Of a stretch of 64,000 nucleotides of DNA, positions 18,560 through 26,194 are shown piece by piece (positions within the stretch are counted from its first letter, which is position 1; each line of letters opens with the position of its first letter). Source of the DNA: Euzebya rosea (GTDB lineage Bacteria > Actinomycetota > Nitriliruptoria > Euzebyales > Euzebyaceae); assembly GCF_003073135.1 (NCBI RefSeq), contig NZ_PGDQ01000004.1, positions 112,363 through 176,362 on the forward strand. Direction: 5' to 3'. The notes below the pieces were generated by a model. It was not told where the DNA came from. It did not search any database and saw only the letters and a list, made by a program, of their open reading frames with translations. The position numbers and the translations under genes were made by a program.

Positions 18560-18799
18560 ATGAGCACCACCACCCAGCAGGCCACCGACCGCCGCACCGA
18601 GCAGACGCTGCGCGCCGTTGTCCGCACCGAGTCCGGTTCCACCTACCGGCTGGACGGGGACCGGGTCGTGCTCGACGGCCCCGGCGACGAGCCCTTCCAG
18701 GAGTTCACGCTCGTGTCCCTCGACGGGTCCCGCCTGATGTACACCGACGGCGAGCAGCTGTTCCGTTCCAGCGAGATCGTGGCCCTGTCCAGCGTCTGA
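18560..18799 (+). CDS. 79-residue protein, paralogue A
   Basis: The ATG at 18560 has a strong AGGAGG site 7 nt upstream. The 79-residue protein is soluble and mostly beta-like, with the core LRAVVRTESGSTYRLDGDRV, then VLDGPG and FRSSEIVALS. A second gene at 21,015 encodes a protein of identical length with nearly the same core. Function is unknown. A terminator follows 20 nt after the stop, so it is a single-gene unit. Confidence 0.8.
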   Translation: MSTTTQQATDRRTEQTLRAVVRTESGSTYRLDGDRVVLDGPGDEPFQEFTLVSLDGSRLMYTDGEQLFRSSEIVALSSV

Positions 18800-18819
18800 C
18801 ACGCCGCCCAGACGAACGA

Positions 18820-18846
18820 CGTGACCGCCCTACGTGGGCGGTCACG
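18820..18846. terminator. rho-independent terminator, likely bidirectional
   Basis: CGTGACCGCCC and GGGCGGTCACG form an 11-bp stem with a 5-nt loop, followed by TTTCGTT. It separates paralogue A from the convergent HxlR gene. Confidence 0.8.
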
Positions 18847-18894
18847 TTTCGTTGTGGACCGCGGCGGAACTCGTCGGTCGCCTGGCGTCACCGT

Positions 18895-19434
18895 CTACTC
18901 GCCGGGGTCCACCTCCGGTTGGTCCACGACTCGCTGGTACTCGTGGTCCAGGCGGTCGAGCACGCCGCCGACGGGTCGGGGGCGTTGCTCGAGGTGGATC
19001 GTGCGGAGCTCCTCCACGAACTGGCGGCGCATGTCCTCGCCGCCGTCCGCCAGGACCTGTGCCCGGATGCTGAGGGCTGGGGTGGTCGGCAGCCAGCGAA
19101 CCCCCCACGCGCCCAGCTCGACGATCACCGGGACGAGGTCGATCGCCGCCTCGCTGAGTCGGTAGTCGATCCGCTGGCGGTGATCGGGGTTCTGATGGCG
19201 GGTCAGGAGTCCCGCGGCCACCAGCTTGGACAGCCGTGCGGACAGCACGTTGCTGGCGATCCCCTCCAGGGAGTGGTTCAGCAGCTCGCGGAAGCCGGTG
19301 CGGCTGCTGAACATCAGGTCGCGGAGCACCACGAGGCTCCACCGGTCGCCCAGCAACTCCATCGTCATGTTGATCGGGCAGCCGGATCGGCCGGCCGGGA
19401 CCGGCAGCTCTGTCCGATCCACCGGTTGCGCCAT
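18895..19434 (-). CDS. HxlR-family winged-helix regulator
   Basis: A 179-residue protein with the HxlR signature: an N-terminal Cys (GCPI), MELLGDRWSLVVLRDLMFSS, FRELLNHSLEGIASNVLSARL, LSKLVAAGLLTR. HxlR proteins bind DNA as dimers, often sensing electrophiles or redox through Cys. It is divergent from the DUF899 gene and a palindrome lies between them, so it probably controls that gene and itself. The C-terminal about 60 residues extend beyond the minimal HxlR domain. Confidence 0.88.
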   Translation of the reverse strand: MAQPVDRTELPVPAGRSGCPINMTMELLGDRWSLVVLRDLMFSSRTGFRELLNHSLEGIASNVLSARLSKLVAAGLLTRHQNPDHRQRIDYRLSEAAIDLVPVIVELGAWGVRWLPTTPALSIRAQVLADGGEDMRRQFVEELRTIHLEQRPRPVGGVLDRLDHEYQRVVDQPEVDPGE

Positions 19435-19460
19435 GCAACCAGCCTACCTACGCTCGAACC

Positions 19461-19477
19461 GGTTGCGATCCGCAACC
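19461..19477. promoter_or_regulatory. palindromic operator candidate for the HxlR regulator
   Basis: GGTTGCG-ATC-CGCAACC is a perfect 7-bp-arm inverted repeat in the 62-bp gap between the divergent HxlR and DUF899 genes. A further GCAACC half-site lies beside the HxlR start (about 19436). Confidence 0.65.
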
Positions 19478-19496
19478 AGCTAGGGGAGGAGTTGCC

Positions 19497-20156
19497 ATGG
19501 ACACGACGAGACCAGCAGCACCACCGGTGGTCGGCCGGGACGAACACGACCGGCTGCTCGCCCAGCAGGTCGAGGTCGAGAAGGAGCTGACGCGCTTCGG
19601 CGACCGCGTGTCGGCGCGGCGCCGACGCCTGCCGATGACGCCGATCGAGGACTACCGGTTCGTGGGCCCGGCCGGCACGGTTCGGCTGGTCGACCTGTTC
19701 GGGGATCGGCCGCAGCTCGTCCTGCAGTCCTTCATGTTCGACCCGGAGTGGGACGAGGGCTGCCCGAGCTGCTCGTGGGCAGCGGACAACATGCCGCGAG
19801 ACCTCGACCGCTTGCTGGCGCCCAGGGGCGTGTCCTTCGCCATGGTCTCCCGAGCGCCCATCGAGCGGCTCGAGGCCTGGCGACACCATCGCGGGTGGGA
19901 CCACCTCGTGTGGGTGTCGTCGGCAGGCACCACGTTCGACACGGACTGGGGGTGGACGATCGACGGGCAGGACCAGCCCGGCTACTCCTACCTGCTGCGC
20001 ACGGACGCCGGACTGTTCCTGACCTATCGCACCCAGCGCCGAGGCACCGAGGCGATCCTGCCGGTGCCGGCGATCTGGGACCGAACCGTGTACGGCCGTC
20101 AGCAGGACTTCGAGGACAGCCCGTCCGGCTGGCCGCAGGAGCCCACGTACGGCTGA
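19497..20156 (+). CDS. DUF899-family thioredoxin-like protein
   Basis: This 219-residue protein has the DUF899 layout: RRRLPMTPIEDYRFVGPAG, then LQSFMFDPEWDEGCPSCSW with a CxxC, and GWTIDGQDQPGYSYLLR later. The fold is thioredoxin-like and the Cys pair suggests redox chemistry, but no reaction is established for the family. A GGGGAGGAG site lies just before ATG 19497. It is likely regulated by the divergent HxlR protein through the palindrome in between. Confidence 0.85.
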   Translation: MDTTRPAAPPVVGRDEHDRLLAQQVEVEKELTRFGDRVSARRRRLPMTPIEDYRFVGPAGTVRLVDLFGDRPQLVLQSFMFDPEWDEGCPSCSWAADNMPRDLDRLLAPRGVSFAMVSRAPIERLEAWRHHRGWDHLVWVSSAGTTFDTDWGWTIDGQDQPGYSYLLRTDAGLFLTYRTQRRGTEAILPVPAIWDRTVYGRQQDFEDSPSGWPQEPTYG

Positions 20157-20197
20157 GGCGTCCAGCCCCAGCCATCGGTCACCCAGGAGGAGCACCC

Positions 20198-20485
20198 GTG
20201 ATCATCGTCGCCGGACACCTGGTGGTCCGCCCCGACCGCCGTCAGGAGATGCTCGAGCAGCACCACGTCGTGATCACCGCGGCCCGTGCGGCCCCCGGCT
20301 GCCTCGACTTCCACCTGTCCGCTGATCCGCTCGAGCCGGACCGGGTCAACGTCCACGAACGGTGGGAGAGCGTTGCCGCCGTCGAGCGCTTCAGGGGGTC
20401 GGGGCCGGACGGTGCCCGGTGGGACGCGGTCCTCGCCGCCGACGTCCGCCAGTACGACGTCGCCGCCTGGACGTCGTTGACGTGA
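20198..20485 (+). CDS. antibiotic-biosynthesis-monooxygenase (ABM) fold protein
   Basis: This 95-residue protein reads VAGHLVVRPDRRQEMLEQHH at the start, with CLDFHLSADPLEPDRVNVHE and ERWES later, as in the dimeric ferredoxin-like ABM family. These small proteins act as cofactor-free monooxygenases or quinone/quinol-modifying enzymes, or simply bind ligands. AGGAGG lies 7 nt before the GTG. It lies 41 nt after the DUF899 gene and probably shares its transcript. Confidence 0.8.
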   Translation: MIIVAGHLVVRPDRRQEMLEQHHVVITAARAAPGCLDFHLSADPLEPDRVNVHERWESVAAVERFRGSGPDGARWDAVLAADVRQYDVAAWTSLT

Positions 20486-20532
20486 CCGCGCCACGGGCCG
20501 TCCGGGGAACGCCGTGACCGAGGTCATGGTCG

Positions 20533-21018
20533 GTGATCGAGTACCTCGTCGGGTACGCCCGTCTGCTGGCCGGCGACCAGCGCCCCTTCGACGAGACGGC
20601 CTGGCGCGACCTGATCCGCCGGGACGTGGCCCGGGCGAACCGCGTGGCGTCGCTGCAGAACCACGACGTCATCGCACACGACGACGGCCCACCACGGTCG
20701 TTGTCGTCGCTCTCCGCCCCGACGGTGGTGATCCATGGGACCGCCGACCCGCTGTTCCCGCTTCCCCACGGACAGGCGCTCGCCGAGGCGATCCCCGGCG
20801 CGAGGCTGCTTGGACTCGAGGGTGCCGGACACGGCGTCGACCGAGCCGACTGGGCGGCGATCGCGAGGGCGGTCGTCGGCAACACGACACCGGCCACGAC
20901 CCGGGGACCCGCGGATTCGGCAATCGAGGGCGCACGGCGTGGTTCGGGGGAGGTGTCCGGGGGCATTGCTCGTGCACCCGAAGACGGCACGAGCGACCAC
21001 CCCGGAGGACCATCATGA
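20533..21018 (+). pseudogene. alpha/beta-hydrolase remnant (C-terminal half)
   Basis: The frame from GTG 20533 gives only the cap and C-terminal part of an alpha/beta hydrolase: the strand APTVVIHGTADPLFP with the acid residue, and LEGAGHGVD with the catalytic His. The N-terminal half with the GxSxG nucleophile is missing, and upstream sequence directly joins the ABM gene. The frame then runs on for about 45 residues of unrelated sequence to stop inside the next gene's start. I read this as a deletion remnant. Confidence 0.6.
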
Positions 21019-21254
21019 GCACGATCGCACAGCCCATCGAGGACGAGGTCATCGAGCGGACCCTGCGGGCCGTGGTCACGACGGAATCCGGCTCGACGTA
21101 CCGCCTGGACGGGGACCGTGTCGTGCTCGACGGCCCCGGCGAGCAGCCCTACCAGGAGTTCGTCCTGGTGTCCCTCGACGGCGCACGGCTGCTCTACACC
21201 GACGGCGAGCGGCTCTACCGGTCGAGCGAGATCGTCACGCTGTCAGGCGTCTGA
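21015..21254 (+). CDS. 79-residue protein, paralogue B
   Basis: Same length as the protein at 18,560 and near-identical from LRAVV to SSEIV (for example YRLDGDRVVLDGPG and EFVLVSLDGARL). GGAGGACC precedes ATG 21015. The N-termini differ. The two copies lie 2.2 kb apart in the same direction, around the HxlR/DUF899 group, suggesting local duplication. Function is unknown. Confidence 0.8.
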   Translation: MSTIAQPIEDEVIERTLRAVVTTESGSTYRLDGDRVVLDGPGEQPYQEFVLVSLDGARLLYTDGERLYRSSEIVTLSGV

Positions 21255-21317
21255 ACGAACGAGTCGGGGGGCCCGTCGAGGAACGGGGGAGGGCTGCCGG
21301 GCGGTCAGGGACTGGTC

Positions 21318-22832
21318 TCAGTCCCACTGCACCCCGTTCCAGCCCCAGCCGTTCCAGCCCCAGCCGTTCCAGCCCCAGCCGTTCCAGCCCCAGCCGTTCC
21401 AGCCCCACCCGTTCCAGGCATCGCCGTTCCAGCCCCAGCCGTTCCAGCCCCAGCCGTGCCAGCCCTCACCGTTCCAGCCCCACCCGTTCCAGGTGTTGCC
21501 GTTCCACCCCCACCCGGTCCACTGGGTGTCGTTCCAGACACCGTCGTTCCAGGCGGTCCCTGATGACGACTCGACGGCCCAGGCGGCCGAGTCGAACGCC
21601 ACGCCGTGGATGTCCTGCTCACCGGTCAGTGCCACGCCGTCCACGCTCAGCGTCGACGATCCGCGCGAGGCGTCGATGGACCCGGTTCCCGTGCTGGGCA
21701 GCCACGTCTGCGGACCGTTGGCGCTGCCGAAGTACGTCGCGTCCCAGATGTTGAGGGTCGGGCCGATGTGGCTGCTGGACGCGGCCTCGATCAGGCGGGC
21801 CTTCACTTGGTCGGGCGACAGCGAGGGGTCGTACTGCAGCATCAGGGCCACTGCACCGCCCACGATGGCCGCCGCCTGGCTCGTCCCGTTCCCGCGGAAC
21901 AGGTCACCGGGCTGACGTGCATCCGGATAGGTGGTGTCGAGGTACCCGCCCGGCACGGCGGCCGACACGATGCCGACGCCCGGGGCGTAGACGTCGGGCT
22001 GCCGGCCGTCGGTGCCGGCCGGGACGAAGCTCGGGACCTCGTCGTCGCGGACTCGCCACGTGCCCTGGGTGTCGACGGCGCCGACGGCGATGACATACGG
22101 GTTCGTCGCCGGGGTGGCCAACCTCGGGGACGCCTGGCCGGTGTTGCCGGCGCCGACGACGACGGTGATGCCGTGGCGCCACGCGCTCTCGACAGCGTGG
22201 GAGAGCGGGTCGATCCGTGGGTCCTGCGTGCTGTCGGTGCCGTAGGCGAGCACCAGGACCCGGATGTTGTGCTCGTGGCGGTGCTGGACGACCCAGTCGA
22301 TCGCTGCGATGACCTGCGTGACGTCGACCGCGCCGTCGTGGGCGCCGACCTTGAGCGACACGAGGTCGGCGTCGGGGGCGATGCCGAGCGCATCGGCCCG
22401 GTCGGACGTGATGATCCCGGCCAGATGGGTGCCGTGCCCGTAGACGTCGTAGTGCCGCGCCTCCTCCGCCTGGCTGTCGAGGGACAGGTCGGGGCCGTGC
22501 CACACGTCGGTCAGCCCCGTGACCGGGGCGACACCGGTGTCGATGAGGGCGATGCCGATGCCGTTCCCGGTGAGGCCATCGTCGTGCAGGAAGCTGGCGT
22601 CGATGGTGTCGGCGACGTGCTGGAGGGTGGCGTGCGTTCCCTCCACCGACCAGCCGATGCCCTGGCCGTTCCCGTTGTCGACGGAGGTGGTCGGGTCCTG
22701 CGTGGTGGGTTTGCCCTTGCCACCGGCGGCAAGCGCCGGACCTGCGGCGGACATGGCCAGCACGACTGCGAGGAGAAACGGAACGAGACGGGTGCGCAAG
22801 GTGAGGAACGTCATCTGAACCATGTTCGACAC
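21318..22832 (-). CDS. secreted S8 subtilisin-type protease with Trp/Gly repeat tail
   Basis: A 504-residue exported protein (signal about 12-36). The catalytic triad is intact: Asp98 in LIDTGV, His133 in YGHGTHLAG and Ser318 in GNGTSQAAA. After the protease domain comes a linker and then about 70 residues of WNGWGW-type pentad repeats to the end, ending VQWD. Such tails are known in actinobacterial secreted subtilisins but their role is unclear, perhaps wall binding. The start could be GTG 22832 or an ATG at 22823 or 22814; none has a clear ribosome site. Confidence 0.9.
   Translation of the reverse strand: MSNMVQMTFLTLRTRLVPFLLAVVLAMSAAGPALAAGGKGKPTTQDPTTSVDNGNGQGIGWSVEGTHATLQHVADTIDASFLHDDGLTGNGIGIALIDTGVAPVTGLTDVWHGPDLSLDSQAEEARHYDVYGHGTHLAGIITSDRADALGIAPDADLVSLKVGAHDGAVDVTQVIAAIDWVVQHRHEHNIRVLVLAYGTDSTQDPRIDPLSHAVESAWRHGITVVVGAGNTGQASPRLATPATNPYVIAVGAVDTQGTWRVRDDEVPSFVPAGTDGRQPDVYAPGVGIVSAAVPGGYLDTTYPDARQPGDLFRGNGTSQAAAIVGGAVALMLQYDPSLSPDQVKARLIEAASSSHIGPTLNIWDATYFGSANGPQTWLPSTGTGSIDASRGSSTLSVDGVALTGEQDIHGVAFDSAAWAVESSSGTAWNDGVWNDTQWTGWGWNGNTWNGWGWNGEGWHGWGWNGWGWNGDAWNGWGWNGWGWNGWGWNGWGWNGWGWNGVQWD
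21333..21500. repeat. 15-bp tandem repeats encoding the GWGWN tail
   Basis: The plus strand repeats a 15-bp unit (CCAGCCCCAGCCGTT and close variants) about ten times inside the subtilisin gene. Period 15 equals five codons, matching the WGWNG protein repeat. Slippage could change the copy number. Confidence 0.85.
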
Positions 22833-22924
22833 GCAGGGTAGTGTTCCTGAGCAGTACGTGAGGAAAAGTTCTCGCGGATGGTGATCGTGGCTCGCCCGAC
22901 GGCCGTCCGAGTGGTCCCGGACGC

Positions 22925-22956
22925 ACGCTGGCCCACGGTCACCCGTGGGCCAGCGT
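22925..22956 (-). terminator. strong hairpin, probable original glnA terminator
   Basis: ACGCTGGCCCACGG and CCGTGGGCCAGCGT form a 14-bp perfect stem with a TCAC loop (plus-strand reading). Read leftward it follows the glutamine-synthetase-like stop codon by 14 nt, the usual distance for a terminator. A U-run is lacking. Confidence 0.6.
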
Positions 22957-22970
22957 GGAACGTGCAGGTA

Positions 22971-22995
22971 TCAGATGTCGTAGTACAGCTCGAAC
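22971..22995 (-). other. attachment-site core: 3' end of a glnA-like gene
   Basis: On the minus strand the triplets ending at 22971 read Phe-Glu-Leu-Tyr-Tyr-Asp-Ile-stop. This is the C-terminal signature of type-I glutamine synthetase (EFELYY or EFALYYD then a hydrophobic residue). Upstream the frame breaks: the next codon is Val instead of the expected Glu, and a stop appears six codons before the Phe codon. Only the tail is therefore present. With an integrase 2 kb inside, the simplest reading is an att site at the prophage edge. Confidence 0.6.
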
Positions 22996-23109
22996 ACACA
23001 CAACCCTCACCCGACGTGCTGACCTGCGACAACACCAGACGGACTGGCTCCCAGAACCCCCCACGAGACACAGTTAGGCTCCCCGATAGGCTCCCAGCCG
23101 CCCCCCGCC

Positions 23110-24405
23110 CTACGACGTTGCGGCGGTCAGTTCTTCTAGACCGATGTCGCCGTCGGCGTAGGCCTGGATCAGGATGTAGGGCGGCATCAGAGGATCCATG
23201 AAGCGGTACTTGCGCCATTTGCCTGGATCCGTCAACTGCGTCAGGACGTTGCCGCGAGCGCCCCCCGGGGTGGAGAAGTCGCCGAGGTGCTTGGAGAAGC
23301 TCGAGATGCCCTTGTGCACGCCTATCGAATCGAGTGCAGAGCGGACGTCGGAGGTGGTGAAGCGGCCCAGGACGTCTTTTCGGGCAAGCGCGCATGCAAG
23401 CAGGACAGGACGGTAGAGGGTGTCACGGTTGGATGCGGTTGCACGGGTGTAGGCCTCGACCACCGTTTGCTGGAAGTCATCCAACGCGCGCACCAGCGCC
23501 TTCTGGAGCTGCTCCAGGCCGATGTGGTCGCTGAGATCCTCCGCAGCATTCCTCGCCGCAGCCTGAGCGATGAGGTGGGCGTAGTTGGGAAGCCCCATGC
23601 ACAGCTTGGCGGCCGCAGCGACGAACCGGGAGTCAACAGTGAAGGCACACTTCTTCATGCCACGTTCGACAATCTCACGGAGCTCGCTCTCCGCCATCCG
23701 CGGCATCTCGATCTGCACCAGCGACCGGACCACTGAAGCGTGACCCTTCATCAGGTCGTCGACATTGCGCCCAACGCCAACCAACACCACGGTTACCGGA
23801 GTCTGGTCATCGGCAAGGATCTTGATGAGATCTGCCATCAGGAGCGGCGTGCTCTCGTCTCGGACACGGTCGAACTCGTCGATGGTCACCAATACGCTGC
23901 CGCCGCTGGCCGTCAGTCGACGCAATGCGCGCTTGACATGGGACGGGCTCGGATTCTCATCGTTCTGGAGCAGCATGAGCTGTCGCACGGGCATTGGTTC
24001 GACGCGGGAATCGCCGGTGAACCCCGGTGCCTTCACCTCGTAGCGCAGCTGGACATCCAGCAGCATCTGATCCCAGATGGTGGCGAAGTTGTCGTTGCTG
24101 TGGCACGTGGCCCACATCTGCATGGTCTGGGTCGCCTGCTGACCGCCGAACTTGGCCAAGGACGTCTTGCCAACGCCTCGCTCACCGAAGATGATGGCGT
24201 GCTGGCCCGCCTGGGCAATCACGTCGTCGATACGAAAGATCTGGCGCGTCCGACCTGCGAAGAGGTCACGGGTTTGGACGGGACTTGCCGGACTGAAGGC
24301 CCTGCTGATCGCGGCCAGCCGGCGCATCACCCACTCCGCGCTGACGTCCGGATCGGCATCTGCTGAAGGCGGGGGAGTCAAGGGGCTGTCGTCCGAAGGT
24401 GTCAT
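23110..24405 (-). CDS. AAA-type ATPase, prophage cargo
   Basis: This 431-residue protein has a Walker A (GERGVGKT, residues 74-81) and Walker B with following acid (VLVTIDEFDRV, about 168-178). A sensor-like GVGRNVDDL and a C-terminal helical/winged region of about 150 residues follow. The layout resembles ORC/CDC6- or MoxR-like stand-alone ATPases rather than a phage replication helicase. It is the gene nearest the att site, where lysogenic cargo is common, and lies 35 bp downstream of the HEAGH peptidase gene. A ClpX- or FtsH-like role with that peptidase or a defence role is possible but unproven. Confidence 0.75.
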   Translation of the reverse strand: MTPSDDSPLTPPPSADADPDVSAEWVMRRLAAISRAFSPASPVQTRDLFAGRTRQIFRIDDVIAQAGQHAIIFGERGVGKTSLAKFGGQQATQTMQMWATCHSNDNFATIWDQMLLDVQLRYEVKAPGFTGDSRVEPMPVRQLMLLQNDENPSPSHVKRALRRLTASGGSVLVTIDEFDRVRDESTPLLMADLIKILADDQTPVTVVLVGVGRNVDDLMKGHASVVRSLVQIEMPRMAESELREIVERGMKKCAFTVDSRFVAAAAKLCMGLPNYAHLIAQAAARNAAEDLSDHIGLEQLQKALVRALDDFQQTVVEAYTRATASNRDTLYRPVLLACALARKDVLGRFTTSDVRSALDSIGVHKGISSFSKHLGDFSTPGGARGNVLTQLTDPGKWRKYRFMDPLMPPYILIQAYADGDIGLEELTAATS

Positions 24406-24416
24406 ACAGAGATCGT

Positions 24417-24431
24417 ATCTTACGACAAGAT
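24417..24431 (-). promoter_or_regulatory. -10 box with inverted repeat before the AAA ATPase gene
   Basis: On the minus strand TAAGAT lies 11 nt before the ATG at 24405. It is embedded in the inverted repeat ATCTT-ACGAC-AAGAT (24417-24431). No good -35 is seen. The ATPase may thus have its own promoter inside the integrase operon. Confidence 0.4.
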
Positions 24432-24440
24432 CGGTTCTGG

Positions 24441-24956
24441 TTAGGTGTTCACCCCGTCGTCTTGACCCTCCGACCACTCGTATACCCGGTCGGCCACGAG
24501 GGTGTTTGCGATCGCTTGCAGCTGACCCTGCGACTCGGCCAGCAGGCCGTAGGCAGTCGCGACCGCCCAAGCGATCCCAAGGACCAGATCCTTGTACTCC
24601 TCGTCCTCGGGAAGGGTCGTGCCATCGACGACGCCGCTGAGCAGCTTGCGCAGATCCTCGATGCTCAAGGTGAATTCCGGAATCCAGTCGGTCACACCCT
24701 CCCACAGTTGCGTCATGTCGGTGTGCAGCCCGTCGGGAGGGTCCGCGCCTGCTACCTCGGCGAGAAAGCCAGCGACCGCGACACTTGCTCGCGTCGACGG
24801 CGATATCCCGCCAGGTATGACCATGGCACCCCTCCACCCCTCCCCCGATTCGGAGACCGTGACCCTCCCCGACTCGACCCCGAGCGCGCGAGCGACAACC
24901 ACGTGGCCAGCCTCGTGCCGAGCCGTGGATTCGAGGCTCTCCCGGCTGCACGTCAT
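24441..24956 (-). CDS. M41 (FtsH-peptidase)-like HEAGH protein
   Basis: This 171-residue protein has STARHEAGHVVVARALGV at the start (HEAGH at 14-18), the zinc motif of the FtsH peptidase family. A later HTDMTQLW sits where FtsH has its third zinc ligand Asp. Unlike FtsH it has no AAA domain or membrane helix, so only the peptidase half is present. Its ATG overlaps the integrase stop (ATGA), and the next gene encodes an AAA ATPase. It could be a stand-alone phage peptidase acting on a repressor or host protein, or a split partner of that ATPase. Confidence 0.75.
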   Translation of the reverse strand: MTCSRESLESTARHEAGHVVVARALGVESGRVTVSESGEGWRGAMVIPGGISPSTRASVAVAGFLAEVAGADPPDGLHTDMTQLWEGVTDWIPEFTLSIEDLRKLLSGVVDGTTLPEDEEYKDLVLGIAWAVATAYGLLAESQGQLQAIANTLVADRVYEWSEGQDDGVNT

Positions 24957-26194
24957 CGCTGCCCGAACAGCTCGTCCATCGCCTGGGCTGCTTCTGCCTG
25001 ACTTGCCTTGGTGGCGCGGGCGTACACCTCCAGGGCAACCTTGGCGGACCGCCAACCGAGGATCTGCATCACCTGGGGGAGCGGGACCCCCTTGGCCAGC
25101 AGGAACGACGCCGCGGAGCGGCGCAAGGCGTGCGGGGTGGCACGGGGGATGCCGGCCCGCTCGCAAGTGGCCGTCAGGTGCCGGCGGACCTGGTCGGTCC
25201 AGACCGGCCCGCCGTCCCTGCCGGACAGCACCAGGTCCCACCGGCCATCCCACACCCCGTCGAGGGCCAGACGCCGCTCCAGCTGTGCCCTGCGGACGGC
25301 ACGGAGCTCACCGACGACGAACTGGGGCAGGACGATCCTGCGGCTCTCACCCGCCCGGCGCCGCTTGAGCCGCGGCTTCATCGCCCACGACATCTCCCCC
25401 GTCCGCGGATCCCTCGCCCGGACCAGCTGGTTGCGCAACGTCATCGACGGCTCGTCACCGTCCAGGTCGACATCCGACCACTGCAGCGCGACCGCCTCCC
25501 CCACCCGAAGGCCCAACGGCAACCCGACGACGTAGAAGGCCCGGAACGGATCCGACGTCGGGACCGCAGCCAGCAGCTGCTCGGCCTCCTCCAGCTCCAA
25601 CCATCGCTGGTCCTCCACCGGCCCCGGCGGCAGGTCGACCAGCTGGGCCGGGTTGTCACCGATCCGCTTGTAGCGGACCGCGACCTTCAACGCTGCACGC
25701 AGCTGCACCAGCACCGTCCGCTGCGTCGAACCGGCCAGTCCCTTGCCGGCATCGACCCCTCGCCGTCCCTGCGGGCCCCGGCCACGACGATCGTGCCGGC
25801 CCAGCCACACCAGCAGGTCCTCGATGTCCTCCGCAGTCAGCTGCGACAGCTTCACGTGACCGATCCCCGCGCTGACGTGCCCGACGAGGTTCTGCCGGTA
25901 CGACCGCCACGTCCCCGGATCCATCGCGCCCCGGTCGACCTGCCGCTGCAGATGCGTGTCGCAGAACCACACCAGGTACTCGCCGAGGGTCTCCCGCGGC
26001 TTGCCGCCCCGCCGCGGCCCCCGATTTCGGGCCTCCTCCAACAACGCCCACGCCGCCGCCTCGCTGTCGGCCTGCACCCGGAACCGACGACGCTTGCCAC
26101 CGGGCCCCGCCGGCGCCGGCGCCTGCCCCTTCCACACCCCACGCGACGCGTCGAAGAACACCGACCCCGACCCACGCGGCCGCCGCGCCGTCAT
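24953..26194 (-). CDS. int: tyrosine-type site-specific integrase
   Basis: A 413-residue recombinase with all three domains: N-terminal arm-binding (1-60), core-binding SAM-like (65-185) and catalytic (190-400). Catalytic residues are Arg230 (GLRVGEAVAL), Lys near 273-277, His355 and Arg358 (HALRRSAA), Trp381 in the second His position and the nucleophile Tyr391 (LEVYARAT). It catalyses integration between phage and host att sites. The gene is joined by ATGA overlaps to the lipoprotein upstream and the HEAGH peptidase downstream. Confidence 0.95.
   Translation of the reverse strand: MTARRPRGSGSVFFDASRGVWKGQAPAPAGPGGKRRRFRVQADSEAAAWALLEEARNRGPRRGGKPRETLGEYLVWFCDTHLQRQVDRGAMDPGTWRSYRQNLVGHVSAGIGHVKLSQLTAEDIEDLLVWLGRHDRRGRGPQGRRGVDAGKGLAGSTQRTVLVQLRAALKVAVRYKRIGDNPAQLVDLPPGPVEDQRWLELEEAEQLLAAVPTSDPFRAFYVVGLPLGLRVGEAVALQWSDVDLDGDEPSMTLRNQLVRARDPRTGEMSWAMKPRLKRRRAGESRRIVLPQFVVGELRAVRRAQLERRLALDGVWDGRWDLVLSGRDGGPVWTDQVRRHLTATCERAGIPRATPHALRRSAASFLLAKGVPLPQVMQILGWRSAKVALEVYARATKASQAEAAQAMDELFGQR

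Noticed and set aside
21333-21500. CRISPR-like array
   Set aside because: The repeats are 15 bp, contiguous, without spacers, and encode protein repeats.
22860-23110. tRNA gene as integration target
   Set aside because: No cloverleaf or TTCNANNC arm was found near the edge; the only gene-like piece is the glutamine synthetase tail.
22811-23395. 194-residue minus-strand open frame across the prophage edge
   Set aside because: It runs through the glnA-like remnant in another frame and overlaps the ATPase gene; no motif.
24441-24956. Complete FtsH
   Set aside because: It has only the peptidase half: no membrane helices and no AAA domain in the same chain.
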